From: Ensifer sp. IC3342
Lineage (GTDB): Bacteria > Pseudomonadota > Alphaproteobacteria > Rhizobiales > Rhizobiaceae
NCBI RefSeq assembly: GCF_020193655.1
Contig: NZ_JADYVE010000008.1
Coordinates: forward strand, 124,001-188,000
Length of the DNA stretch: 64,000 bases
Direction of reading: 5' to 3'
Part shown: positions 7,203-15,796 of the stretch, piece by piece
Position numbering within the stretch: the stretch's first letter is position 1
How the letters are laid out: each line of letters opens with the position of its first letter
Notes under the pieces: generated by a model
What the model saw: the letters and a program-made list of their open reading frames with translations, nothing else
Databases searched by the model: none
Told to the model about the DNA's origin: nothing
Made by a program: the position numbers and the translations under genes

Positions 7203-8489
7203 TCAGACGCTGGTCGGTGCCTTGCCTTCGATGACAGTCAACGCCTCCTCGGCGACATCTACATAGGACTTGTCGACGGGCAGCACGATCGCAGCCGAGC
7301 GGACGCGGTGGTGCGCCGGATCGACACCAGGAGGAACCACGCTCTTGTCCCGCAGGGCGCGGGCAGCCTTCATCAGGCGATGGCGCGCCATGATGATGCC
7401 GTTGTCTGTCGACACCAGGTTTTCCTTGCTGCGATCAACGATCGGACCCATGCTTTCCTGCAGCGAGGCGTCCTGCATGGCGATGCCTTCGACGCCCGAA
7501 TAGGTGATGCCCTTGCGCTGGGCCTCGCGGTCCATGAGGTAGTCATTGTCCTTGTTGGCGAGCGGCCGGTAGGTTCCCGGCACATATGCGACATGGATGC
7601 CCTTGCCGGCCTTCATCGCCCCGCGCTCCTCCGTCGTCAGAGCGCGTACCGGGTGATAGTCGAAGCTCCAGGCCCAGCAGTTCTCGTCGTCGATCGGGAT
7701 CCAGAAGTGCCCGTGAACCGGGTGGTCGCCGCGCGGCGGCACCATGGTGAAGGACGGCATGACCCAGGGCGTGACGCGCCAATAGTAGTGGCCTTCCTCT
7801 GCATTGCGCCGTGCGCCGATATAGAGGCCGCCTTCGCTATCGGTCACCTCGAAGAAGGGCCGTGCGTCGGACATGTTGTACTTGTTGCCGCGCGCGCCCT
7901 TGAAGAGCGGGTCGCTGTTGAGATTGCCACTGTGGAGCCAGGACACGTGGCTGGAATCGATGCCACCTTCCATGGCCTGCAGCCAGTTGCATTCCTGCCA
8001 GCGCTTCGACGTGAAGGTCTGTTCCGAGGGAACGAGCGCGAATTCCCATTCGGGATGCGGCGGCTGCTTTTCCGCCGGTCCCATATAGGTCCAAAGGATG
8101 TCGCCGATCTTGATCAGCGGATAGGACTTCAGCTTGATCTTGCCGCAGTAGCCGCTTTCCTTGGGCTCGGACGGGACCTCGGTGCACTGGCCGGTATGAT
8201 CGTACTTCCAGCCGTGATAGGGGCAGCGCAGCCCGCCCTGCTCATTGCGGCCGAACCACAGCGAGACGCCGCGGTGGGCGCAAAATTCGTCGATCAGCCC
8301 GTAGCGGCCTTCACTGTCGCGGAAGGCGAGCAGGCGCTCGCTGAGGAGCTTCACACGCACCGGCGCGCAATCGTTGTCCGGCAGTTCCTCGGCAAGCAGC
8401 GCCGGGATCCAATAACAACGAAACATGTCGCCCATCGGCGTGCCGGGGCCTGTCTGCGTTAGCAGATCGTTCTGTTCCTTCCTGAGCAT
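7203..8489 (-). CDS. Rieske non-heme iron ring-hydroxylating oxygenase, phthalate 4,5-dioxygenase-like
   Basis: 428 aa, the large subunit of a Rieske oxygenase that would cis-dihydroxylate an aromatic acid. The Rieske 2Fe-2S ligands C70, H72, C89 and H92 are present, as are the mononuclear iron region NWLQAMEGGIDSSHVSWLH (D178, H181, H186). The N-terminus (LLTQTGPGTPMGDMFRCYWIP) is that of the Pht3-like homo-oligomeric class. The start follows GGAGGAAG. It heads the minus-strand run that ends with a Pht5-like decarboxylase and is divergent from a Rieske ferredoxin. A phthalate-type substrate is likely by context, but other carboxylated aromatics cannot be excluded. Confidence 0.92.
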   Translation of the reverse strand: MLRKEQNDLLTQTGPGTPMGDMFRCYWIPALLAEELPDNDCAPVRVKLLSERLLAFRDSEGRYGLIDEFCAHRGVSLWFGRNEQGGLRCPYHGWKYDHTGQCTEVPSEPKESGYCGKIKLKSYPLIKIGDILWTYMGPAEKQPPHPEWEFALVPSEQTFTSKRWQECNWLQAMEGGIDSSHVSWLHSGNLNSDPLFKGARGNKYNMSDARPFFEVTDSEGGLYIGARRNAEEGHYYWRVTPWVMPSFTMVPPRGDHPVHGHFWIPIDDENCWAWSFDYHPVRALTTEERGAMKAGKGIHVAYVPGTYRPLANKDNDYLMDREAQRKGITYSGVEGIAMQDASLQESMGPIVDRSKENLVSTDNGIIMARHRLMKAARALRDKSVVPPGVDPAHHRVRSAAIVLPVDKSYVDVAEEALTVIEGKAPTSV

Positions 8490-8611
8490 TTCACTTCCTC
8501 CATGTTGCGGACCGCTTCAGCGGTGCGCCGATTTGCATCGCCTTCGTCCGACCGCCTCACGCTTTTCCGAATTCGGGTTGACGTTCTCGACCGATCAGGT
8601 ATTTTCTCTGT

Positions 8612-8628
8612 GTTCCTTTATACGGAAC
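8612..8628. promoter_or_regulatory. Inverted repeat GTTCC-N7-GGAAC in the divergent oxygenase/ferredoxin promoter region
   Basis: GTTCC (8612-8616) and GGAAC (8624-8628) are separated by seven bases, inside the 219-base gap between the oxygenase and ferredoxin start codons. The shape and position fit a dimeric regulator, possibly the IclR encoded at 5687. No binding evidence exists here. Confidence 0.4.
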
Positions 8629-8708
8629 GGCGTTTCTTTTTAAGCAACGTACAATCTGATGACCGCCCCGTCAAGCGGGCCTGCAACGCAACGAAGGAGG
8701 AGCCAGGA

Positions 8709-9026
8709 ATGGCCGAGGCAAGCACCAGGATTAGGCTGTGTTCCACGAGTGACGTCGACTGGGACAGCGCGATACGGGTTGAGGAAGGCGACCTCACGCT
8801 CGCCGTCTTCAACGTCAACGGCGTGTTCTACGTTACCGACGACCTGTGCACGCACGGCCCAGGATCGCTTTCCGAGGGCTATCTCGACGGCCATACGATC
8901 GAGTGCGACTTCCACAACGGCGCGTTCGACATCCGCACCGGCGAAGTGGTCACGCCCCCCTGCATGATCCCGATCAAGACCTACAAGGTGGTGATCGAGA
9001 ACGAGAACGTGACCATCGAGGTTTGA
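8709..9026 (+). CDS. Rieske-type ferredoxin (aromatic oxygenase component)
   Basis: 105 aa from the ATG at 8709 behind GGAGGAGCCAGGA. The Rieske motif CTHG...CDFHNG supplies C47, H49, C66 and H69. Size and motif match soluble Rieske ferredoxins (BphF/NdoA-like) that shuttle electrons between reductase and oxygenase. It is divergent from the oxygenase large subunit and 96 bases upstream of a class II aldolase-like gene on the same strand. Together with the reductase at 4680 it would make a three-component oxygenase, unusual for the phthalate 4,5-dioxygenase class, which normally has two components. Confidence 0.92.
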   Translation: MAEASTRIRLCSTSDVDWDSAIRVEEGDLTLAVFNVNGVFYVTDDLCTHGPGSLSEGYLDGHTIECDFHNGAFDIRTGEVVTPPCMIPIKTYKVVIENENVTIEV

Positions 9027-9122
9027 CGCGCCTCAGGCGCGGCCGGTGAGTGACGACCGATGCGCTTGCGGAAACGATAAAGTCGTATAATGTGGGATTT
9101 ATTCGATCTCACGGAGGAACGT

Positions 9123-9893
9123 ATGCAGGTTCATAAAAAAAGCGACAGCGCGGCGGCGGCGGACGCCCCATCCGAGGCGTCCCTAAGGCTCGATGTGGCG
9201 ATGAGCACAAGATTGCTCAACAGCCTGAAAATACTGGAATATAGCGGCCATGTCAGTGCCCGGCTGCCGGGAGGACTGACCTTTCTGATCCAGCCGCAGG
9301 AGAAGAGCCGCGCGGAAGTGTCTCCTGACGATCTCCTCGTCTGCGACCTCGACGGCAAGGTCATTTCTGGCCCGTCGGGCGTCAAGCCGCCTTCCGAGGT
9401 ATTCCTTCATTGTGAGATTTATCGCGCAAGGACGGACGTCAATTCGATCGCGCACTTCCACCACGACGTGACCAACGTCTTCACGCTTGTCGAGGACATG
9501 CCGCTGCGGCCCTTCAAGAACCACGCGATCCGCTGGAAGAGCGGAATCCCGGTTCACCCCGACCCGGCTCACGTCGACGATACCGAGAGGGGACGGGGCA
9601 TCGTCGCGACCCTTGGATCGCACCACGCCATGCAGATCCGCGCGCACGGACAGATCGTCACCGCCGAAACCGTGCGCGGCGTCTTCATCGATTCGGTTCA
9701 TCTCGTCGAGAACGCCGAAGCCGCCTATCGTGCCGCTGCAATCGGCAAGGTGAAGCCGCTGACGGAAGCCGAAATGGAGTCGTTCTCCAACAGCTTCAGG
9801 CGTGGGCATCACATCCGCAAGCTCTGGAGCTATTACGCGCGCGGCGCGATCCGGGACGGTATCTTCCCCGAAGCGTGGAACGCGGCCGCTTGA
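9123..9893 (+). CDS. Class II aldolase/adducin-family protein (possible aromatic decarboxylase)
   Basis: 256 aa from the ATG at 9123 with GGAGG at an ideal distance; an ATG at 9090 lacks a site. Class II aldolase-fold features include the phosphate-loop-like SGHVSARLPGG, the metal-binding SIAHFHHD, and a C-terminal AHGQIVTA region. Class II aldolase-fold enzymes can act as aromatic decarboxylases: I recall PhtC, the 3,4-dihydroxyphthalate decarboxylase of actinobacteria, as a member. Its place after a Rieske ferredoxin makes decarboxylation of a dihydroxylated aromatic acid a reasonable guess. A true aldolase role is the alternative. Confidence 0.85.
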   Translation: MQVHKKSDSAAAADAPSEASLRLDVAMSTRLLNSLKILEYSGHVSARLPGGLTFLIQPQEKSRAEVSPDDLLVCDLDGKVISGPSGVKPPSEVFLHCEIYRARTDVNSIAHFHHDVTNVFTLVEDMPLRPFKNHAIRWKSGIPVHPDPAHVDDTERGRGIVATLGSHHAMQIRAHGQIVTAETVRGVFIDSVHLVENAEAAYRAAAIGKVKPLTEAEMESFSNSFRRGHHIRKLWSYYARGAIRDGIFPEAWNAAA

Positions 9894-9977
9894 ACTGGGC
9901 GCCACCGAGAACCCTCGACGAGGCCGGGCGTCCGGCCTCTCAAATTGCCGCTTGATGGAAGCGATGTGCTGGCACAA

Positions 9978-9998
9978 AATGTGCGCGAATCCCACATT
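9978..9998. promoter_or_regulatory. Inverted repeat AATGTG-N9-CACATT upstream of an IclR gene
   Basis: AATGTG (9978-9983) and CACATT (9993-9998) lie about 150 bases before the IclR start codon at 10148. AATGTGGGATT at 9089-9099, just upstream of the class II aldolase gene, is the exact reverse complement of the right-hand half (AATCCCACATT, 9988-9998). The sites may be recognised by the adjacent IclR regulator; that is an inference. Confidence 0.45.
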
Positions 9999-10147
9999 GG
10001 CGGATAGGCAATCTCCGGTCCGTCGCGCAGAACGAAGCCGCCCGCGCTGTTTAAGCTTCGAGTACAAGCATCGATGTCGCCATCAATCGGCCTGTCTTCG
10101 CAATCTCCCCTCTCCTTCCGCCCCTCTAAGCTGCGGAGGATCGGCGC

Positions 10148-10897
10148 GTGAACAGCCACGAAAAGATGCTCGGCATCCTCGATCTTTTCGACAGCGGCGA
10201 GGACGCCGTTGCCGTCACGTTCGACGAGATGCATGAACGGCTCGGCTATACCCGCTCGACGCTCTATCGCTATTTGAAAACGCTGACAGACGCGGGCCTT
10301 CTCACCTCGCTCCCCTCGGTCGGCTACATGCTCGGCCCGCGGATCGTCGAACTGGATTATAAGATCCGGACGGGCGACGTGCTCATCCGGGCGGCCCGGC
10401 CGGTGATGGAGGAGCTTGCCGGTCAGTTCCGCGGCATCGCCCTGCTCTGCCGCCGATATCGATTCGACGTACTTTGCGTCCACCAGGAAAGCGGCACGGA
10501 TACGATCCACAGCAACTATGAGCGCGGACGCAGGCGCTCACTCCTTCACGGCGCAGCATCGCTTGGAATCCTCGCCTATCTGCCCGACCACCAGTTGCGC
10601 AAGTTCTATGGCCTGGTACCGGAACAGTTTGCCGCCGCCGGCCTCGGCACGACATTAAAGGAAGTCAAGGGCGCACTGAGGAAGCACCGGCAGCGAGGCT
10701 GGGTGAGCACGACCGGCGATGTGACCCCTGGGGTCACGGGCGTGGCCGCGCCCATCTTCGACAGCCGTTCGGAAATTCTCGGCAGCCTCAGCCTGACACT
10801 TCGGGATTCCCGCACCAACACGAAAATGATCGAGGACGTCGCCGAGCGTGTCGTGTTCTGTGCTGGCATAATCTCCAAGACCGTCGCACGCAGCTGA
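10148..10897 (+). CDS. IclR-family transcriptional regulator
   Basis: 249 aa starting at a GTG at 10148 with GGAGG upstream. The winged helix (FDEMHERLGYTRSTLYRYLKTL) is followed by an IclR effector domain with LLHGAASLGILAYLP and GDVTPGVTGVAAPIFD, which align with family landmarks. It lies between the aldolase-like gene and the bicupin gene, all on the plus strand, and has an inverted repeat in its own upstream region, so autoregulation and control of the plus-strand catabolic genes are likely by inference. It is not closely similar to the IclR at 5687. Confidence 0.88.
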   Translation: MNSHEKMLGILDLFDSGEDAVAVTFDEMHERLGYTRSTLYRYLKTLTDAGLLTSLPSVGYMLGPRIVELDYKIRTGDVLIRAARPVMEELAGQFRGIALLCRRYRFDVLCVHQESGTDTIHSNYERGRRRSLLHGAASLGILAYLPDHQLRKFYGLVPEQFAAAGLGTTLKEVKGALRKHRQRGWVSTTGDVTPGVTGVAAPIFDSRSEILGSLSLTLRDSRTNTKMIEDVAERVVFCAGIISKTVARS

Positions 10898-11104
10898 GAA
10901 TCCATGCAGTTCCGCCCTCCGTGCTTGCCGATGGCCACGCAGATTTGCGATCGGATCGGAAAGGAGGCCTTTCCGAAAACGCACTACCGTCCTTCCCCGC
11001 GTCTGTTAGCGTCTGGCTGAAACGGGCAATCCGGAGCGGACACGCTCCCGCGGCGCGAGCGCGGCTTGCCCTGCCCCACTGCGACCAAGCGAGAGGAGAC
11101 AGGA

Positions 11105-12343
11105 ATGCATCAGGACCCACTTGGCGGCGGCACCGGTACGCATTGGCACGAGCCTGCCGGCACCAAGAAGGCTGGCTTTGGCGAATTCAAGAAGCAGCCG
11201 ACACCCTACGATCAGTTTATGGAAGAGGAAGGCATTCCGGTCTTTCGCGATCTCGGTGTTTCGAGCGTAAAAAACCTGCCGTTGAAGCCGTGGAAGCGGA
11301 CCGGCGGCAACGGCACCTACATCCAGCTCTACGGTACCGAGACAAAGTGGGGCTGCCACCTCGTCGAGGTTCCCGCCGCGGGCGCGCTCAATCCCGAGAA
11401 GCACATGTATGAGGAAATCTACATCGTGGTCGAGGGACGCGGCTCCACGGAGGTCTGGCTCGAGGGCGAGGGGCGCAAGCACGTGTTCGAGTGGCAGGAG
11501 GGCTCCATGTTCTCCATCCCGATGAATGCCTGGCACCGCATCGTCAATGCCACCAACAGCCCGGCGCTGCTGCTCGGCGGCACCACGGCGCCGAACGTGA
11601 TCAACCAGATCCAGAACGTCGACGCCGTCTTCAACAATCCTTACGTCTTCCGCGACCGTTTTTCCGGCGCTGACGACTTCTACAAATATCGCGAAGAGAT
11701 CGAGCCCGATCCGGTGCGCGGTCTCGCCATGCGGCGGACGAACTTCCTGCCTGACGCCGTCAACTGCGAACTGCCGCTCGATAACCGTCGCTCGCCCGGC
11801 TACCGCCGCGTCGAGCCTTTCATGACCAACAACACCTTCTATTACTGGATCGGCCAGCACGAGAACGGTCGCTATTCCAAGGCGCACGCCCACACCTCGG
11901 CGGCAATCCTCATCTGCCTGAAGGGCGAAGGCTACACCTACACCTGGCCTGAGCAATACGGCGTCAACCCCTGGAAGGATGGCCACGCGGACAAGGTGCG
12001 CCGGCTCGACTACGGCCCGTTCGGCATGGTAACGGCGGCACCCGGCGGCGCCCGTTGGTACCACCAGCACTTCAGCGTTTCCAAGGAGCCCTTCCGCCTG
12101 ATGGCCTGGTTCGGCCCGCACAACCCGGGCCGCGATCCGGGCGCACCTGGAGAAAAGCATACCGACTACACGGCAATCGACGTCAATGAAGGCGGTACCG
12201 CCATCCCCTACTGGATGGAAGATCCCTTCATCCGCAACGAATATGAGGCCCATCTCAAGCGAAACGGCGTGGAGATCCGCATGAAGCCGGAATGGTACGA
12301 GAAGCCGGCCGATACGACCAAGAAGATGTCGACAGTCGTCTGA
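11105..12343 (+). CDS. Bicupin-domain protein, possible metal dioxygenase or isomerase
   Basis: 412 aa from the ATG at 11105 behind AGGAGACAGGA. Two cupin barrels are visible. The first (about residues 70-170) has KHMYEEIYIVVEGRG and NAWHRIVN, with one histidine of the usual HxH replaced. The second (about 230-340) has an intact KAHAHTSA motif and RWYHQHF, giving a plausible three-His metal site. Bicupins include gentisate and 1-hydroxy-2-naphthoate dioxygenases, and the neighbourhood contains no other ring-cleavage enzyme, so ring cleavage is possible. It is separated by only 11 bases from the EutA-type gene downstream, implying a joint function. Confidence 0.85.
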   Translation: MHQDPLGGGTGTHWHEPAGTKKAGFGEFKKQPTPYDQFMEEEGIPVFRDLGVSSVKNLPLKPWKRTGGNGTYIQLYGTETKWGCHLVEVPAAGALNPEKHMYEEIYIVVEGRGSTEVWLEGEGRKHVFEWQEGSMFSIPMNAWHRIVNATNSPALLLGGTTAPNVINQIQNVDAVFNNPYVFRDRFSGADDFYKYREEIEPDPVRGLAMRRTNFLPDAVNCELPLDNRRSPGYRRVEPFMTNNTFYYWIGQHENGRYSKAHAHTSAAILICLKGEGYTYTWPEQYGVNPWKDGHADKVRRLDYGPFGMVTAAPGGARWYHQHFSVSKEPFRLMAWFGPHNPGRDPGAPGEKHTDYTAIDVNEGGTAIPYWMEDPFIRNEYEAHLKRNGVEIRMKPEWYEKPADTTKKMSTVV

Positions 12344-12354
12344 TTGGCGGAGCG

Positions 12355-13863
12355 ATGTCGGAAGAGGAAGAACAGGGCGGCCGGATATTCTTTTCGAATG
12401 TCGGCCGCAGCATGGAACTCGAGGACGAGATCCGGCTGACCAGCGTCGGTATCGACATCGGTTCGTCGACATCTCACCTTGCCTTTTCGCGTATTGTGCT
12501 CGAGCGGCTCGATACGCGCTACATGGTGGTGGAGCGCACGCTGCTGCATCAGTCCGAGGTCTTGCTGACGCCTTACGCCGGCGACAACGAGATCGATGCA
12601 GAGGCACTCGGCGCGTTTATTGCCGAGCAATACGAAGCTGCCGGTCTCAAGCCGGAAGCGATCGACACCGGTGCGCTTATCCTGACCGGCGTCGCGGTAC
12701 GCCGCCGCAATGCGCGCGCGATTGGCGAGATATTTTCCGCCCAGAGCGGAAAGTTCGTCGTCGTCAGCGCCGGCGACGGGCTGGAAACGACGCTCGCCGC
12801 CTTCGGTTCGGGCGCGGTCGCGCGTTCCGGCAAGGGCGAACGGGTGCTGAACGTCGATATCGGTGGCGGCACGTCCAAACTCGCGCTTTGTGGAGGCGGC
12901 GCGATCCAGCATATCAGTGCCATCGATGTCGGCGCGCGTGTCATTGCCTTCGATGCCAACCGTCGCATTACCCGGATCGAAGAGGCCGGCTATTATTTTG
13001 CGCGTCGCGCAGGGGTCGCAGTCGAACTCGGCGCGATAATGACGGCCGAGGAGGCTCAAGGCATCGCCGTGTCGATGGTCGACGTGCTGTTCGAGGCCAT
13101 GCAGGGCGGCGAGATGCGGCGGGAAACCACCGATCTCCATCGGCTGCCTCCTTTGCCGGCCGGCACCCCGCCCGACGTCGTTATGATCTCGGGCGGCGTT
13201 TCCGAATTCCTCTACGCGGATGCGGAACAGGATTTCAGCGATCTCGGCCCGCTTCTTGCCGTAGAACTTCGACAGCGCCTGGCGAACTGGTCTCCGCGGC
13301 TGGAGCGCCCCCAACAGGGCATCCGCGCAACCGTCGTCGGCGCCTCACAATATACGGTGCAAGTGAGCGGCAGCACGATCTTCGTCGATCCACTCGACAT
13401 GCTGCCGGTGCGCAACGTGCCGGTCATCAAGCCGGCACTTGTCTTCGGGGAAGAGATCGATGCGGCCGCCATCGCCGAAGCGGTGCGGGAGAGTCTGGCA
13501 CGGCTCGATCTCGGCGACGGCGAGAGTGCAGTGGCCGTCTGCTACGAATGGGAGGGCTCGGCAAGCTATCGGCGCCTCGACGGTTTCTGTCGCGGCATCG
13601 TCGAAGGCTTGGGCCCGATCCTTCACGCCGGTCATCCCCTGATCCTCGTCGGTGAAGGCGATATCGGTGGCCTTGTGGGAATGCACTGCAAACAGGAAGC
13701 CGGCATCTCGAAACTCGTCTCCATCGACGGCATCGAGCTCGACGAGTTCGATTTCATCGACATCGGCGCCATGCTCGAAACGTCCGGCGCCGTACCGGTG
13801 GTGATCAAGTCGCTGGTCTTTCCGAGCCTCGGTCTCGGCCATGAAGCTTTCGACCGCGACTGA
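12355..13863 (+). CDS. EutA-family ASKHA ATPase (ethanolamine ammonia-lyase reactivase-like)
   Basis: 502 aa from the ATG at 12355 with GGCGGAG upstream; the frame extends further upstream but overlaps the bicupin gene. The N-terminal actin-like ATPase motif GIDIGSSTSHLAFS, then LTPYAGDNEIDAEAL, DTGALILTGVAVRRRNA and LNVDIGGGTSKLAL, are characteristic of EutA. EutA reactivates B12-dependent ethanolamine ammonia-lyase (EutBC) by exchanging damaged cofactor. No eutBC, other eut gene or B12 enzyme is in the window, and the gene is 11 bases after a bicupin gene in an aromatic catabolic block. Its client here is unknown. A convergent terminator follows. Confidence 0.85.
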   Translation: MSEEEEQGGRIFFSNVGRSMELEDEIRLTSVGIDIGSSTSHLAFSRIVLERLDTRYMVVERTLLHQSEVLLTPYAGDNEIDAEALGAFIAEQYEAAGLKPEAIDTGALILTGVAVRRRNARAIGEIFSAQSGKFVVVSAGDGLETTLAAFGSGAVARSGKGERVLNVDIGGGTSKLALCGGGAIQHISAIDVGARVIAFDANRRITRIEEAGYYFARRAGVAVELGAIMTAEEAQGIAVSMVDVLFEAMQGGEMRRETTDLHRLPPLPAGTPPDVVMISGGVSEFLYADAEQDFSDLGPLLAVELRQRLANWSPRLERPQQGIRATVVGASQYTVQVSGSTIFVDPLDMLPVRNVPVIKPALVFGEEIDAAAIAEAVRESLARLDLGDGESAVAVCYEWEGSASYRRLDGFCRGIVEGLGPILHAGHPLILVGEGDIGGLVGMHCKQEAGISKLVSIDGIELDEFDFIDIGAMLETSGAVPVVIKSLVFPSLGLGHEAFDRD

Positions 13864-13886
13864 GCGCAGCAATCGACCGCTGTTTA

Positions 13887-13923
13887 CACCTGCCGCGAAG
13901 CCTCCGAGGCTTCGCGGCAGGTG
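13887..13923. terminator. Bidirectional terminator between convergent genes
   Basis: A perfect 18-base inverted repeat (arms 13887-13904 and 13906-13923, core GCCGCGAAGCCTC) fills the gap between the EutA-type gene and the convergent FAD hydroxylase gene. There is no long T tract on either side, but stem strength and location support termination. Confidence 0.75.
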
Positions 13924-13927
13924 CCGT

Positions 13928-15541
13928 TCAATGCCCTGTCACCATGGCCGCGAGCGCGGCCGCGTCCTCCGGCGCCCGGTTCCCACGCCAGACCACGTGC
14001 ATATCGGGACGCACGAGGATGAGATTGTAGCCGTAGATATCGCGCGCCCTCTGCTCGGCAATATCGATGGTCGCGAACGGCACGCCACGAGCGCGAAAAG
14101 CCTTGCCGAGGGCGCCGTCGTCGGCGCCTGTGCCACCGAGCCTCAGCAGCGTATAGCCCTGGCCGATGCGGTCCTGCACCGGCTTGCCGTTGTCGAGCCA
14201 GATATGCGGCAGCCGGGCACCGGGCCACGTCGTCGGATGGTACTCGCGGAAAAGATGCTCCGGTCCCCCGGGCTCATCGGTGATGACAGGAGAGCCGACA
14301 TAGCGATAACCGAGCTCGGCGCCGATCATCTCGTTGGTCTTGCGCTGCTCGACGTCTGCGATACGCGCGAGATTGTCGCGTGTCGCCTGGCCCGCCGGCG
14401 TCGCGTCGCGGATGTCCGGCCGGTACGCAGAGCGCCACTTGCGTCGGCCGAGCGAGGCATAGCGCGACGCGCCGACATTCCGGTCGCCCACCTGTCGCCG
14501 CTCGATCTCGTAGGAGCGCAGGAGGTTAGGTCCACCCCAACCCTGCAGCACCGCCGCAAGCTTCCAGCCGAGATCGACGGCGTCGCCGACCCCGGTATTC
14601 ATGCCGAGGCCACCGGTCGGAATTACGAGGTGCGCCGCGTCGCCCGCCAGGAAAACCCGCCCGTCGCCGTAATGATCGGCCAGAAGCAGGTTCTGCTTCC
14701 ATTGCCCGACATAGAGCATCGTGTAGTCGACTGGCGCGCCGACGGCCTTCTCGAACTGCTGGGCCATGTCCTCGTCACGTTCGACGACGGCATGGAGCGT
14801 CCAGTGTTTGGTCGAATCCTGCATGATGAGGAACGTCGCCTGCCCGTCGGCGACATGATAGTGCCGCCCGCGCCCGGGACCGTCCCCGATCGGAATGCGG
14901 TCATAGAGCGTCTCACTGTAATAGAGCGCCTGGCGCAAATGCAAAAGGTTGCCCTCACCGCGCAGTTTAATGCCGAGCTGCTTGCGCACCGGGCTCGCGC
15001 CGCCGTCGCAGCCGATCAGGTACTTGGCGCGGAAATGCTCGATCGCACCCTTCGCATCCGCGGTCCGGGCGGTCACGCCGCCTTCGCCCTGTTCGAGCGA
15101 CAGGAATTCACAACCATAGCGCACGGTGACGCTGGGCAGGCTTTCGGCGACCGATTTCAGCAGCGGCTCCAATGTATACTGCGAAATCAGTTGATAGGCT
15201 TCGAGCGGCTGCGAGGCATCGGTGCTCCGCGCGATGTCAGCCAGCGACTCGGCAACCGACGGATAAGGCAGCCGCAGCAGCGGCGGCTCGTTCATCGCCA
15301 GCACGACATAGACGTCCATCGGGATCGAGGCATCGAGGCCAGCCGCCCTGATCCGCTCGGAAAGGCCCATGCGCCGGAATATCTCCATCGTACGCGCATT
15401 GCAGCGCTCCATCTTCGGCAGGAATTCCGGCGCCGCCTTCTTCTCGATCAATGTGCAGCGCACGCCCCTTTGGCCAAGATCGATCGCAAGCGTCAGCCCG
15501 ACAGGTCCAGCACCGACAATGAGTACGTCAGTTTCGCGCAT
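13928..15541 (-). CDS. FAD-dependent aromatic hydroxylase (group A flavoprotein monooxygenase)
   Basis: 537 aa, cytoplasmic. It has the N-terminal FAD-binding GAGPVGLTLAIDLGQRG, a CDGGASPVRKQLG segment and the second FAD motif GDAAHLVIPTGGLGMNTGVGDAVDLGWKL, the order expected for MhpA/PheA-type single-component hydroxylases. The C-terminal part resembles the thioredoxin-like extension of these enzymes. It would hydroxylate a phenolic ring using NAD(P)H. It is divergent from the second Pht5-like gene across a 255-base gap and converges on the EutA-type gene. The substrate is unknown; a hydroxybenzoate-type compound fits the context. Confidence 0.9.
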   Translation of the reverse strand: MRETDVLIVGAGPVGLTLAIDLGQRGVRCTLIEKKAAPEFLPKMERCNARTMEIFRRMGLSERIRAAGLDASIPMDVYVVLAMNEPPLLRLPYPSVAESLADIARSTDASQPLEAYQLISQYTLEPLLKSVAESLPSVTVRYGCEFLSLEQGEGGVTARTADAKGAIEHFRAKYLIGCDGGASPVRKQLGIKLRGEGNLLHLRQALYYSETLYDRIPIGDGPGRGRHYHVADGQATFLIMQDSTKHWTLHAVVERDEDMAQQFEKAVGAPVDYTMLYVGQWKQNLLLADHYGDGRVFLAGDAAHLVIPTGGLGMNTGVGDAVDLGWKLAAVLQGWGGPNLLRSYEIERRQVGDRNVGASRYASLGRRKWRSAYRPDIRDATPAGQATRDNLARIADVEQRKTNEMIGAELGYRYVGSPVITDEPGGPEHLFREYHPTTWPGARLPHIWLDNGKPVQDRIGQGYTLLRLGGTGADDGALGKAFRARGVPFATIDIAEQRARDIYGYNLILVRPDMHVVWRGNRAPEDAAALAAMVTGH

Positions 15542-15658
15542 GATAAGATTCCATCACCTTTGTTATCGACCCCACCAGACCTAGCGAACCGATTTCGCTC
15601 ACAGTCACGATACCTGGAGCGCCGCTCGACAGGGATGACGAACATGTACTGTCAGATC

Positions 15659-15680
15659 ATTTCCTTCGTCAAATGGAAAT
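15659..15680. promoter_or_regulatory. Inverted repeat ATTTCC-N10-GGAAAT in a divergent promoter region
   Basis: ATTTCC (15659-15664) and GGAAAT (15675-15680) lie midway between the FAD hydroxylase and the second decarboxylase-like gene. The position suits a shared operator for divergent transcription. The cognate regulator is not identifiable from sequence. Confidence 0.35.
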
Positions 15681-15796
15681 TAATGAAATCTCATATTGCA
15701 GGAAAGCGTGTAATTTTGCTGGACATTCCAGATTTGTTTGGCGCATGGTGCGTTCGCTGACGCCGTGGGACGGCTCGCGTAAATTGGGAGGAGCGG

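Noticed and set aside
10898..11104. Cobalamin riboswitch serving the EutA-type gene
   Set aside because: No B12-box-like sequence was recognised in the leader; there is no support for B12 control.
11006..12607. A 533-codon open frame on the minus strand
   Set aside because: Opposite the bicupin and the start of the EutA-type gene; the translation has no recognisable domain and crosses two real genes.
13841..15760. A 639-codon open frame on the plus strand
   Set aside because: It lies antisense to the FAD hydroxylase, whose protein shows clear FAD motifs; the plus-strand product is Arg/Ala/His-rich with no family features. It is a high-GC shadow frame.
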